Origin: Cupriavidus taiwanensis
Lineage (GTDB): Bacteria; Pseudomonadota; Gammaproteobacteria; Burkholderiales; Burkholderiaceae
DNA length: 64,000 nt
Direction of reading: 5' to 3'
Assembly (NCBI RefSeq): GCF_900250115.1
Contig: NZ_LT984803.1
Span: forward strand, 1,515,583 to 1,579,582
In this document: positions 8,301-16,913 of the stretch, one piece after another
Position numbering within the stretch: the stretch's first letter is position 1
Layout of the letters: the number at the start of each line of letters is the position of its first letter
Notes under the pieces: model-generated
Seen by the model: only the letters and a program-made list of their open reading frames with translations
Told to the model about the DNA's origin: nothing
Databases searched by the model: none
Made by a program: the position numbers and the translations under genes

Positions 8301-8997
8301 GTCTTCTTCCATTCTTGCAGTCGAATCTCTTGGAAAGACCGTAGCCGACACGACCGGTTCGCTGACGATTTTGCACGACGTGACGTTTTCCGTCACGCCG
8401 GGCGAAACGCTCGCCATCGTGGGCGCGTCCGGATCGGGCAAGTCGACGCTGCTGGGGCTGCTGGCCGGGCTGGACCTGCCCAGCACGGGCACGGTGCGGC
8501 TGCAGGGCCAGGACCTGTATGCGCTGGACGAGGACCAGCGCGCCGCGGTGCGCGGCCGGCATGTCGGCTTCGTGTTCCAGTCGTTCCAGCTGGTGGCCCA
8601 CCTGACCGCGCTGGAGAACGTGATGCTGCCGCTGGAGCTGCGCGGCGAGACCGCGCAGGTGCGCGAGCGCGCCGTCGACATGCTGCAGCGCGTGGGCCTG
8701 GGCGCGCGCCTGGGCCACTACCCGCGCACGCTGTCGGGCGGCGAGCAGCAGCGCGTGGCGCTGGCGCGCGCCTTCGTCGCGCGTCCGGACATCCTGTTCG
8801 CCGATGAACCGACCGGCAGTCTCGACACCGCCACCGGCGAAGCCGTGATCGCGCTGATGTTTGAACTGAACCGCGACGCCGGCTCGACGCTGGTGCTGGT
8901 CACGCACGACCGCTCGGTGGCGTCGCGCTGCGGGCGCGTGCTGACCATCGACGCCGGCCGCGTGGCCAGCGACGAATGGATCGGCGTTGAGGTCTAG
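8299..8997 (+). CDS. ybbA: YbbA-type ABC transporter ATP-binding protein
   Basis: A 232-residue ATPase of the LolD/MacB/YbbA group. It has Walker [11 protein letters not shown]-loop [25 protein letters not shown], signature [15 protein letters not shown], Walker [13 protein letters not shown] and H-loop LVTHDRS. The divergent tesA-ybbA pairing is shared with Escherichia coli. There the permease gene ybbP follows; here pgi lies directly downstream on the opposite strand, so the membrane partner is absent from this locus. An upstream in-frame start at 8104 would add a low-complexity Ala-rich stretch antisense to tesA and is rejected. The substrate is unknown; relatives act on lipoproteins or envelope lipids. 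Confidence 0.9.
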   Translation: MSSSILAVESLGKTVADTTGSLTILHDVTFSVTPGETLAIVGASGSGKSTLLGLLAGLDLPSTGTVRLQGQDLYALDEDQRAAVRGRHVGFVFQSFQLVAHLTALENVMLPLELRGETAQVRERAVDMLQRVGLGARLGHYPRTLSGGEQQRVALARAFVARPDILFADEPTGSLDTATGEAVIALMFELNRDAGSTLVLVTHDRSVASRCGRVLTIDAGRVASDEWIGVEV

Positions 8998-9000
8998 CGG

Positions 9001-10644
9001 CTAGCTGGCCGCGCCCGCCTGCAGCACCGCGCGGGCTCGCGCGATCAGTGCGGCGGTGGAGGCATCGTGCTGGCCGGTGGCGGTGCCGGCGAGTTCGGCC
9101 TCGATTGGCCGCGCCAGGATCTTGCCCAGCTCCACGCCCCACTGGTCGAACGAGTTGATGCGCCACACCACGCCCTGCACGAAGGTGCGGTGCTCATACA
9201 GCGCAATCAGCGCGCCGAGCACATTGGGCGTCAGGTCCTCCATCAGCAGCGTGTTGCTGGGGCGGTTGCCGTCGAACACCATATGGGCGATGCGCACCTC
9301 GTCCTTCAGTCCGGCGGCGCGCAGCTCGTCGGCGCTGCGCCCGCGCATCAGCGCCTCGGCCTGCGCGAAGCAATTGGCCAGCAGCTTGGCGTGATGGCCC
9401 GGCAGGCGGCGCGGCGGCACCAGCGGCGCGACGAAGTCTACCGGCACCACCTGCGAGCCCTGGTGGATCTGCTGGAAGTAGGCATGCTGGCCGTTGGTGC
9501 CGGCCGTGCCCCACACCACCGGCGAGGTATGCGTGCGGATGCGCTGCCCGTCGAGCTGCACGGACTTGCCGTTGCTTTCCATCTCCAGCTGCTGCAGGAA
9601 GGCCGGGAACAGCTCCAGCGAAGTGGAGTAGGGCGCCATGCAGCTGGTGGGCAGGTTCCAGAAATTGCGGTACCAGATGCCCAGCATGCCGAGGATCACC
9701 GGCATGTTGCGCTCGAGCGGCGCGGTGCGGAAATGCTCGTCCATCGCGCGGCCGCCGGCGAGCAGGTCGGCGAAGGCCTCGAAGCCCACCGCGAGCGTGA
9801 TCGACAGGCCGACCGACGACCACAGCGAAAAGCGCCCGCCGATCCAGTCCCAGAACTCGAACATATTGGCCGGGTCGATGCCGAACTCGCGCACCGCCTC
9901 GGTATTGGTCGAGACCGCGACGAAGTGCTTGGCCAGGTCCTGCTCGGCCACGCCGCCGGCGACAAACCAGGCGCGCGCGCTGCGCGCGTTGGCCATGGTC
10001 TCGAGCGTGGTAAAGGTCTTGGAACAGACGATCACCAGGGTGCGCTGCGGATCCAGCCGCACCAGGGTCTCGGCGAGGTCGGTGCCGTCGACATTGGAGA
10101 CGAAGTGCATGCGCGGCGCGGTGTTGCCATCGGCATCGGCCAGGTGCGACAGCGCGCGGCACACCATGCGCGGCCCCAGGTCCGAGCCGCCGATGCCGAT
10201 GTTGATGACATCGGTGATGCGCTCGCCGGTCGCGCCCTTCCAGGCGCCGCTGCGCACGCGCGCGGAGAAGTCGCGCATGCGCGCCAGCACCTGCTGGATC
10301 GCCGGCACCACGGCTTCGCCGTCGACCCTGTAGCCGGCGCCGGCGGTGGCGCGCAGGGCCACGTGCAAGGCCGCGCGGTCTTCGGTGGTGTTGATATGCT
10401 CGCCCGCGAACATCGCGTCGCGGCGCCGCGTGACGCCGGCCTCGGCCGCGAGCTGCATCAGCAGGCCCATGGTCTGCGCGGTGATGCGGTTCTTCGAGTA
10501 ATCGAGGTAGAGGCCGGCGGCCTCGAGCGAGCATTGCGCGACGCGCTGTGCGCCTTCGCGATCGAACCATTCGCGCATCTGGGCGTCACGAAGGGTGTCA
10601 TGGTGCCGCAGCAGGGCGTTCCAGGCGTGAAGGTCAGTGGGCAT
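9001..10644 (-). CDS. pgi: glucose-6-phosphate isomerase
   Basis: This enzyme interconverts glucose 6-phosphate and fructose 6-phosphate in the cytoplasm. The 547-residue product matches the usual bacterial length. Visible motifs include NIGIGGSDLGPRMVCRAL, CSKTFTTLETMANA, the GPI signature DWIGGRFSLWSSVGL, QLEMESNGK, and GSQVVPVDFVAP near the active-site region. The gene stands alone: its stop is 3 bases after ybbA (convergent), and a 262-base gap lies on its promoter side. It probably serves gluconeogenesis and sugar interconversion, since many Cupriavidus lack a complete Embden-Meyerhof pathway (general knowledge, not shown here). Confidence 0.97.
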   Translation of the reverse strand: MPTDLHAWNALLRHHDTLRDAQMREWFDREGAQRVAQCSLEAAGLYLDYSKNRITAQTMGLLMQLAAEAGVTRRRDAMFAGEHINTTEDRAALHVALRATAGAGYRVDGEAVVPAIQQVLARMRDFSARVRSGAWKGATGERITDVINIGIGGSDLGPRMVCRALSHLADADGNTAPRMHFVSNVDGTDLAETLVRLDPQRTLVIVCSKTFTTLETMANARSARAWFVAGGVAEQDLAKHFVAVSTNTEAVREFGIDPANMFEFWDWIGGRFSLWSSVGLSITLAVGFEAFADLLAGGRAMDEHFRTAPLERNMPVILGMLGIWYRNFWNLPTSCMAPYSTSLELFPAFLQQLEMESNGKSVQLDGQRIRTHTSPVVWGTAGTNGQHAYFQQIHQGSQVVPVDFVAPLVPPRRLPGHHAKLLANCFAQAEALMRGRSADELRAAGLKDEVRIAHMVFDGNRPSNTLLMEDLTPNVLGALIALYEHRTFVQGVVWRINSFDQWGVELGKILARPIEAELAGTATGQHDASTAALIARARAVLQAGAAS

Positions 10645-10860
10645 GCAGGACTAGCTGGGTTGCGGGGCGCGAGCCGCGTGGCAAATTGCCGGCTTGCAAG
10701 ACGGAGCGGTAAGTATATCGCCAGCGATCGCGGCATCGAGGCTCGCGGCGGCGTCATATCGTTACCACTTGCAACATAACAGCCGTGGCGCCGCGCGGGT
10801 ATCGGGCGTTGTCTGACGGCGGGTGCGGCGGGCGCCGCCGGTCGTTGCCGGAAACGTGCC

Positions 10861-10915
10861 CCTCACGCGTGCCTCACGCGTGCCTCACGCGTGCCTCACG
10901 CGTGCCTCACGCGTG
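10861..10915. repeat. 11-bp tandem repeat, five perfect copies, over the nnr stop codon
   Basis: The unit CCTCACGCGTG is repeated five times without change. On the minus strand each unit contains TGA, and the stop codon of nnr (10907-10909) lies in the last unit, so copy number does not alter the protein. Each unit also contains ACGCGT. Confidence 0.95.
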
Positions 10916-12496
10916 CGCTGCGCCCAGCAACTGGTTGAATACGCCGCGTGCCGGCGCATACAGTTCGCTCGCGGTGACGCCTGCCGGGCCCGTGCCTTGT
11001 TCGACCAGCACATCGGCGGCACGGCCGTGGATCCACACCGCCGCCTGCGCCGCGGCCAGCGGCGCCATGCCTTGCGCCAGCAGCGCGCCGAGCATGCCGG
11101 CCAGCACGTCGCCGGTGCCGGCGCTGGCCAGCGCCGCATTGCCGGTGGGGTTCAGCGTCCACGGGCTGCCGTCGGCGGCGGCGATCACGCTGCCCGATCC
11201 CTTCAGCACCACCACCGCCTGCCATTGCGCGGCCAGCGCCGCGGCGGCGGCGGGGCGGTCGCGCTGGACCTCGGCCACCGTCACGCCCATCAGCCGCGCG
11301 GCCTCGAGCGGGTGCGGCGTCATCACGGTGGCCGCGCCGCGCGTGGCCAGCGCGCCGGCCAGCGCCGGATCGGACGCCAGCAGGTTCAGCGCATCGGCAT
11401 CCAGCACCAGCGGCTGCGTGGTGGCCTGCAGCAGCCGCGCGAACTGCTGGCGGGCGTTGCCATCGGTGCCCATGCCCGGCCCGATCACCAGCGCCGACAT
11501 CGAGGCGAGCGCCAGTGCGTCGACCGCATGCAGCATCAGTTCCGGATGCAGCGGATCGAGCAGCGGCGCCGGCTGCGCCAGGAAGCCGATATGCACCTTG
11601 CCGGCGCCGAGCCATTGCGCGGCCCGCGCGCCGAGCAGCGGCGCGCCGGTCATGCCGAGGTTGCCGCCGATGACGGCCAGCGCGCCATGCGTGCCCTTGT
11701 TGCTGGCGTGGCGTCGGCGCGGCAGCGCGGCACCGAACAGCGCGGGGCCGTTCACCAGGCCTTGCGGCGCTTCGTGGGGGGGATAGTCGAGGCCGATCGG
11801 CGCGATCTCGACCGCGCCGGCGCAGTCGCGCCCGTCCAGCGTCAGCAGGCCGGGCTTGGCGGCAATGAAGGTCAGCGTGCGCCGCGCGCGCACGGCCGGC
11901 GCGCCCGCGCCGGTGTCGGCGCACAGGCCGCTGGGAATGTCCAGCGCAAACACCGGCAGCGCGGCGCGGTTGAGTTGGTCGATCCACCATGCCATGCGGC
12001 CATCGGCGGGGCGGTTCAGGCCGATGCCGAGCAGGCCGTCGATGATCGCGGCGGTGCCGGCGGGCCAGTGCGCGTCGCGCGCGGCATCCACCTCGGCCAT
12101 CACGCTCGCCGGCACGCCCGCGGCCTGCGCCTGCTGCCACGCGATGGCGGCATCGGCGGGCAGGCGCTGTGGCTCGGCGGCCAGCCAGACCTGCACCGTG
12201 CGCCCGGCGCGGTGCAGCTGCATGGCGGCGACCAGCGCATCGCCGCCGTTATTGCCGGGGCCGGCCAGGAACAGCAGCGGGCCGTCGGGCGCATGGCGGG
12301 CGAGCCAGCGCGCCGCCGCCGTGCCGGCGCGCGACATCAGCGTGAAGGCCGGCAGCTGTGCCAGCGCGGCGCGCTCGATGCCGCGGATCGCGGCCACGTT
12401 GTAGAGCGGCACCGGGGCCGGCGCGGCCGCATCGAGGGCAAGCCAGTCTGGCTGGTGGTCGTCGGGCGTGATGGCGGTGGCGGCAGGGCGGGTCAT
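10907..12496 (-). CDS. nnr: bifunctional NAD(P)H-hydrate epimerase / ADP-dependent dehydratase
   Basis: This enzyme repairs hydrated NADH and NADPH: the N-terminal YjeF domain epimerises and the C-terminal ribokinase-like domain dehydrates. In the 529-residue product the epimerase domain covers roughly residues 30-235 (VPLYNVAAIRGIERAAL, FLAGPGNNGGDALVAAMQL). The dehydratase domain follows (AVIGGNLGMTGAPLLGARAA, VIGPGMGTDG, VMTPHPLEAARLMG, NPTGNAALASAGTGDVLAGM). The ATG at 12496 is 7 bases after the stop of the upstream amino-acid dehydrogenase, which favours co-transcription; longer in-frame starts overlap that gene. Its 3' end is embedded in an 11-bp tandem repeat. Confidence 0.93.
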   Translation of the reverse strand: MTRPAATAITPDDHQPDWLALDAAAPAPVPLYNVAAIRGIERAALAQLPAFTLMSRAGTAAARWLARHAPDGPLLFLAGPGNNGGDALVAAMQLHRAGRTVQVWLAAEPQRLPADAAIAWQQAQAAGVPASVMAEVDAARDAHWPAGTAAIIDGLLGIGLNRPADGRMAWWIDQLNRAALPVFALDIPSGLCADTGAGAPAVRARRTLTFIAAKPGLLTLDGRDCAGAVEIAPIGLDYPPHEAPQGLVNGPALFGAALPRRRHASNKGTHGALAVIGGNLGMTGAPLLGARAAQWLGAGKVHIGFLAQPAPLLDPLHPELMLHAVDALALASMSALVIGPGMGTDGNARQQFARLLQATTQPLVLDADALNLLASDPALAGALATRGAATVMTPHPLEAARLMGVTVAEVQRDRPAAAAALAAQWQAVVVLKGSGSVIAAADGSPWTLNPTGNAALASAGTGDVLAGMLGALLAQGMAPLAAAQAAVWIHGRAADVLVEQGTGPAGVTASELYAPARGVFNQLLGAAHA

Positions 12497-12503
12497 GTCG
12501 GGC

Positions 12504-13811
12504 TTAGTTGGCCGGCCCCAGCCCATAGCGATCCGGCAGCAGGCCTTCCATGTCGATGTCCGGACCGCCACGGCTGGCGCAAGTGCCAGCGCTGGCGGCG
12601 ATCTGGTCAGCCGCAATCTTGCCTGATCCGCAGCTCATCGCCCAGCCCGTCGAACCATGGCCGAGGTTGAGGAACAGGCCGGGCACCGCGGTAGGGCCGA
12701 TCAGCGGCGGGCCGTCGGGCAGCATTGGCCGCGCGCCGGCCCATTGCGTGGCTTCCTGGTAGTTGCCGGCCACCGGGAACCAGTCGCGCGCCACCTTGAC
12801 CAGCGTGTGCAGCGCGGCGGGGCGCAGGTCGAGCCGGCGCGAGCCCAGTTCCGCCGTGCCGGCCACGCGCAGCCGGTTGCCCATGCGCGTCATCGCGACC
12901 TTGTACGACTCATCCATCAGCGCGCCCAGCGGGGCCTGCAGTTCGTCGCGGATCAGTACCGTCACCGAATAGCCCTTGACCGGATACAGCGGCACGCGCA
13001 GGCCCAGCGGGCGCAGCAGCGCGGCGCTGTCGGCGCCGGCCGCGACCAGCACGCGGTCGGCGCTCAGCACCGGGGCCGCACCCTGTGCGCCGGCGCGGCA
13101 CAGTTCGAGCTCGAGCCTGCCGGCCCGGCCCGGGCGGATGCGCATCACCCTGGTGTCGAAGCGGAACGACACGCCCGCCGCCTGCGCATGCCGGTGCAGC
13201 GCGCGCACGAACATCGGGCAATTGCCGGACTCGTCTTCGGGCAGGTGCAGCCCGCCGGCCAGCGGCGTGCCGGCGGCCAGGCCCGGTTCGATCCGGCGGC
13301 ATTCCTGCGCGCTGACCAGCCGGTGCGGCACGTTGTTCTCGCGCAGCAGGGCCACGGCGGGCGCGGCCAGGTCCAGGTCGCGTGCGGTGCGGAACAGCTG
13401 CAGGTAGCCTTGCGACTGTTCGTAGTCGATCTCCAGTTCGCTGCGCAGCCGGTGCAGGCAGGCGCGGCTGTAGAACGCCAGCCGCTGCATGCGCAGCTTG
13501 TTGGCGCGGTAGCGCTCGAGCCGGCATTCGCGCAGCCAGCGGGCGATCCAGCGCCACATCGCCGGGTCGGCGGCGGGGCGGAACAGCACCGGCGCCTCGC
13601 GCGCGAACAGCGTGCGCAGGATCTTGGCCGGCATGCCGGGCGCGGCCCAGGGCGTGACGTAGCCGGGCGCGATCACGCCGGCATTGCCGAAGCTGGCTTC
13701 CTGCGCCGGCGCGCCGCGGCGCTCGAGCACGGTCACGTCGAAACCGGCCTGGCGCAGGTACCACGCGGAACTGACGCCGATCGCGCCGGCGCCGATGACG
13801 ATCACATGCAT
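12504..13811 (-). CDS. D-amino-acid dehydrogenase (DadA-like FAD oxidoreductase)
   Basis: A DAO-family flavoprotein of 435 residues that most likely deaminates D-amino acids to 2-oxo acids, passing electrons to the respiratory chain. It shows an N-terminal dinucleotide fold (VIVIGAGAIGVSSAWYLRQAG, VTVLERR), the DadA-style stretch ASFGNAGVIAPGYVTPWAAPGMP, SQGYLQLFRT, and a C-terminal FAD contact LNLGHGSTGWAMSCGSGK. The length fits DadA (about 430). It lies between a TRAP transporter permease (45-base gap) and nnr (7-base gap), not beside a dadX racemase. The in vivo substrate is therefore probably whatever the TRAP system and the amidase supply. Confidence 0.82.
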   Translation of the reverse strand: MHVIVIGAGAIGVSSAWYLRQAGFDVTVLERRGAPAQEASFGNAGVIAPGYVTPWAAPGMPAKILRTLFAREAPVLFRPAADPAMWRWIARWLRECRLERYRANKLRMQRLAFYSRACLHRLRSELEIDYEQSQGYLQLFRTARDLDLAAPAVALLRENNVPHRLVSAQECRRIEPGLAAGTPLAGGLHLPEDESGNCPMFVRALHRHAQAAGVSFRFDTRVMRIRPGRAGRLELELCRAGAQGAAPVLSADRVLVAAGADSAALLRPLGLRVPLYPVKGYSVTVLIRDELQAPLGALMDESYKVAMTRMGNRLRVAGTAELGSRRLDLRPAALHTLVKVARDWFPVAGNYQEATQWAGARPMLPDGPPLIGPTAVPGLFLNLGHGSTGWAMSCGSGKIAADQIAASAGTCASRGGPDIDMEGLLPDRYGLGPAN

Positions 13812-13856
13812 CGGTCCGGGTACCTCGGTACGGAGTGGTTGCGGTGCCCGCCCATG

Positions 13857-15167
13857 CTATTTGACTTCCTGCTGCATGACCATGTCCGGCAGCCAGGTGA
13901 CCACGCCGGGCCAGATCGTGACGATGGCGATCGCCACCACCATCATCATGAAGAACGGCAGCGAGACCCGCGCGATATAGTTGCTGTCCTTGCCGGTCAT
14001 GCTCTGCAGCACGAACAGGTTGAAGCCCACCGGCGGCGTGACTTCGGCAATCTCCACCAGCAGGACGATGAAGATGCCGAACCAGACCAGGTCGAAGCCC
14101 GCCGCCTGCACCATCGGCAGCACCGTGGCGGTGGTCAGCGCGATCATCGAGATGCCGTCCAGCGCCGTGCCCAGCACGATGTAGATCACCGTCAGCACCG
14201 CGATCAGCGCCCACGGCGACAGCTGCAGCGCCGCCACCCACTCGGCCAGCGCGCGCGGGATGCCGGTAAAGCTCATGGTCACCGACAGGAACGAGGTCGC
14301 GCCCAGCACGAACATGATCATCGCGGTCAGGCGCGTGGCCGACATCAGGCTGTCCCAGAACGCCGCGCGCGTGAGCGAGCCGCCCACCCACGCCAGCGCC
14401 AGCGACGCGACCACGCCATAGGCGGCGGCTTCGGTCGCGGTGGAGTAGCCGGTCACCATGATGGCGGTGATGAAGGCGATCAGCACGATGCAAGGCAGCA
14501 GCTGCCGGATCGACGCCAGCCGCGCGCGCCAGTCGAAGTGCTCCGAGGGCGGGGTCTTGTCCGGATTGGCCAGCGCCCAGGCCACGATGTAGCCCGAGAA
14601 CAGCAGCATCAGCAGCAGCCCCGGGATAAAGCCCGCCAGGAACACGCGGATGATCGACACGTCCGCCGAGACCGCGTACACCACCATCGTGATCGACGGC
14701 GGGATCAGGATGCCGAGCGTGCCGGCGCACGACAGCGAGCCCAGCGTGATGCGCTCGTCGTAGCCGCGCCGCGTCAGTTCGGGCAGCGCCGACTTGGCGA
14801 TGGTGGCGCAGGTGGCCGCCGACGAGCCCGACACCGAGCCGAAGATGCCGCAGCCCAGGATGTTGACGTGCATCAGCCGCCCGGGCAGCCAGCTCAGCCA
14901 TGGCGACAGCCCGCTGAACATCTGCTCCGACAGCCGGGTGCGGAACAGGATCTCGCCCATCCACACGAACAGCGGCAGCGACGCCAGGGTGTACGAGGCG
15001 CTCGATGACCACCACGCATTGGCCAGGCTGACCAGGGCCTCGCGGTCGGAGAACACCACCAGCCCGACCCACGACGTGACCGCGATGGCCACGGGAATCC
15101 ACGCGCCCAGCGCGAGGAAGACGATCAGCACCAGCAGCAGGATCAGGGCAACCACGACCGTGCTCAT
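13857..15167 (-). CDS. TRAP transporter large permease (DctM type)
   Basis: The large membrane subunit of a tripartite ATP-independent periplasmic transporter, which moves an organic acid inward using the ion gradient. The 436-residue protein is almost entirely hydrophobic helices and carries DctM features: ASLPLFVWMGEILFRT, GCGIFGSVSGSSAATCATI, SALPELTRRGYDERI, GTLGILIPPSITMVVYAV and EITPPVGFN-like EVTPPVGFNLFVLQ near the end. The ATG at 15167 overlaps the stop of the small-permease gene by one base (TGATG), indicating translational coupling. Extending the frame upstream would cover that gene. Confidence 0.93.
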   Translation of the reverse strand: MSTVVVALILLLVLIVFLALGAWIPVAIAVTSWVGLVVFSDREALVSLANAWWSSSASYTLASLPLFVWMGEILFRTRLSEQMFSGLSPWLSWLPGRLMHVNILGCGIFGSVSGSSAATCATIAKSALPELTRRGYDERITLGSLSCAGTLGILIPPSITMVVYAVSADVSIIRVFLAGFIPGLLLMLLFSGYIVAWALANPDKTPPSEHFDWRARLASIRQLLPCIVLIAFITAIMVTGYSTATEAAAYGVVASLALAWVGGSLTRAAFWDSLMSATRLTAMIMFVLGATSFLSVTMSFTGIPRALAEWVAALQLSPWALIAVLTVIYIVLGTALDGISMIALTTATVLPMVQAAGFDLVWFGIFIVLLVEIAEVTPPVGFNLFVLQSMTGKDSNYIARVSLPFFMMMVVAIAIVTIWPGVVTWLPDMVMQQEVK

Positions 15168-15718
15168 CAGACCGTCTCCCCGAAATCGCCGGCGGCAAGC
15201 TTGGCTTCCTGGGCCAGCTGGTAGCGCGGCTTCTGCCGCCGCACCACGCGCAGCCATTCATCCGCGACCGCCAGCAGGAAACCGGCACAGCCCAGCACGG
15301 CGAAGCTTTGCGGCATCCACAGCGGGATCACGATCTGGCCCTGCGAGACATCGCCGATGTCCCAGCTTTGCCAGGCAAAGGTGCCCAGCGCCCAGACCGC
15401 GTAGGCGGCGAACCCCAGGCAGATGGTCAGCGAGACCAGCTCCAGCAGCCAGCGCCGGCGCGGCCCGACCGCGCCCAGCAGCATCTCCACGCGCACGATG
15501 CCGCCATGCTGGAAGGTCTGGCCCAGCACCAGGAAGGCGGAGGCGGCGCACAGCCAGGCCACGATGTCGTCGCCGCCCTTGAAGATCACCGAGGTCTCGC
15601 GCGACAGCGACATCAGGATCATGATCACGCAGACGGCGAGGATGCACAGCGCGCCGAGCGCGGCGAACAGGTCCAGCACGCGGTCGAGCCAGCGCTTGGA
15701 GGAGGGGGCAGTGGGCAT
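15167..15718 (-). CDS. TRAP transporter small permease (DctQ type)
   Basis: A four-helix small subunit of 183 residues. The hydrophobic segments are LFAALGALCILAVCVIMILM, AWLCAASAFLVLGQTF, WLLELVSLTICLGFAAYAVW and FAVLGCAGFLLAVADEW. The stretch GGIVRVEMLLGAV is typical of DctQ. The ATG at 15718 is preferred to a start 12 codons upstream, because homologous DctQ proteins begin shortly before the first helix. It is coupled to the large permease by a one-base overlap and lies 105 bases after the binding-protein gene. Confidence 0.9.
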   Translation of the reverse strand: MPTAPSSKRWLDRVLDLFAALGALCILAVCVIMILMSLSRETSVIFKGGDDIVAWLCAASAFLVLGQTFQHGGIVRVEMLLGAVGPRRRWLLELVSLTICLGFAAYAVWALGTFAWQSWDIGDVSQGQIVIPLWMPQSFAVLGCAGFLLAVADEWLRVVRRQKPRYQLAQEAKLAAGDFGETV

Positions 15719-15823
15719 GGTTGGCGGCGCAAGGGAAGGATGGGTTCCCCGCAAGGCAGCCGGCGCGGCCGCGATGCAGGGCGCTGGAGGTCGGTGGACG
15801 CGGATCGGGTGCGGCCCGCGCGC

Positions 15824-16789
15824 TTACTTGCGGTAGGCGTCGAGGATGGCCTTGCCGTCGGCGCCCGCGCTCTTGGCCCAGTCGTCGACCATGGTCTGGC
15901 CGAGCTTCTGCATGTCGGCCTTGAGCTGCGGCGACGGCTGCTGCACCGTCATGCCGTTCTTGGCCAGCGTGGCCAGGTACTCCCTGGTCTTCTGCTCCGA
16001 CACCTGCCAGCCGCGCTTCTCGGCGTCGGCGACGGCCTTGAGCAGCGCGTCCTGGGTGGGCTTGTCGAGCGCGGCGAAGGCCTTCTTGCTGACCACCAGC
16101 ATGTTCTTGGGCAGCCAGGCATCGACGGCATAGAAGTACTTCACGCTCTCCCACACCTTGGTGTCGACGCCGGTGGCGCCCGACGACATGAAGGAGTTGA
16201 CGGTGCCGGTGGCCAGCGCCTGCGCCAGGTCGGCGGCCTGGATGGTCACGGGCTGGGCGCCCACCAGCTCGGCGATGCGCGAGGTGGCGGGATTGTAGGC
16301 GCGCCACTTCAGGCCCTTCATGTCGGCGGCCGAGTTGATCGGCTTGTTGGCGTAGATGCCCTGCGGCGGCCAGGCCACCGCGTACAGCAGCTTGAGCCCC
16401 TGCTTGTCGAGCACCTTTTCCGTGACCGGCCGCGACGCCTGCCACAGCCTGTAGGCATCGGCATAGCTGGTGGCCAGGAACGGCACCGCGTCGACGCCGA
16501 ACACCGGGTTCTCGTTGGCCAGCAGCGACATCAGGATCTCGCCCATCTGCACCTGGCCGGTCTGCACGCCGCGCTTGATCTCGTTGGCCTTGAGCAGCGA
16601 GCCGTTGGGATGCAGCACGATCTTGAGCTTGCCGCCGGTGGCCTTGTCGACATCGCTGGCCATCTGCTGCAGGTTCTCGGTGTGCAGGTTGGCGACCGGG
16701 TAGCCGGTGGGCAGGTCCCACTTGGTGTCCGCCTGTGCCGCCACGGCGGCCAGCATCAGCGTGGCCGCGATCATTGCCTTGACTCGCAT
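15824..16789 (-). CDS. TRAP transporter solute-binding protein (DctP type)
   Basis: The periplasmic receptor of the TRAP system, 321 residues. The signal peptide is MRVKAMIAATLMLAAVAAQA, cleaved before DTKWDLPT. Family features include GGKLKIVLHPNGSLLKANEIKRGVQTGQVQMGE, FLATSYADAYRLW and GLKWRAYNPATSRIAELVGAQPV, where the Arg of the RAYNPA segment corresponds to the conserved carboxylate-binding arginine. The ATG at 16789 has GAGAG in front of it. The ligand is unknown; neighbours suggest an amino-acid-derived or amide-linked carboxylate. It is encoded first among the three transporter genes, 124 bases after the amidase. Confidence 0.92.
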   Translation of the reverse strand: MRVKAMIAATLMLAAVAAQADTKWDLPTGYPVANLHTENLQQMASDVDKATGGKLKIVLHPNGSLLKANEIKRGVQTGQVQMGEILMSLLANENPVFGVDAVPFLATSYADAYRLWQASRPVTEKVLDKQGLKLLYAVAWPPQGIYANKPINSAADMKGLKWRAYNPATSRIAELVGAQPVTIQAADLAQALATGTVNSFMSSGATGVDTKVWESVKYFYAVDAWLPKNMLVVSKKAFAALDKPTQDALLKAVADAEKRGWQVSEQKTREYLATLAKNGMTVQQPSPQLKADMQKLGQTMVDDWAKSAGADGKAILDAYRK

Positions 16790-16913
16790 CTCGATCTCTC
16801 CTGGTGTGCGCGCGAGGGCGCGGTTGTACAGCGGGTTGCGTACTACCTGGTGCCACGCGCAGGCCTGGTTTTGGGCCGGCGCGTGGCGCAAGATCAACGG
16901 CGCGGCGGCGGGC

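Noticed and set aside
12657..15008. A 783-codon plus-strand frame opposite the D-amino-acid dehydrogenase and TRAP permease genes
   Set aside because: Low-complexity His/Arg/Gln repeats, with no family sequence and no ribosome site.
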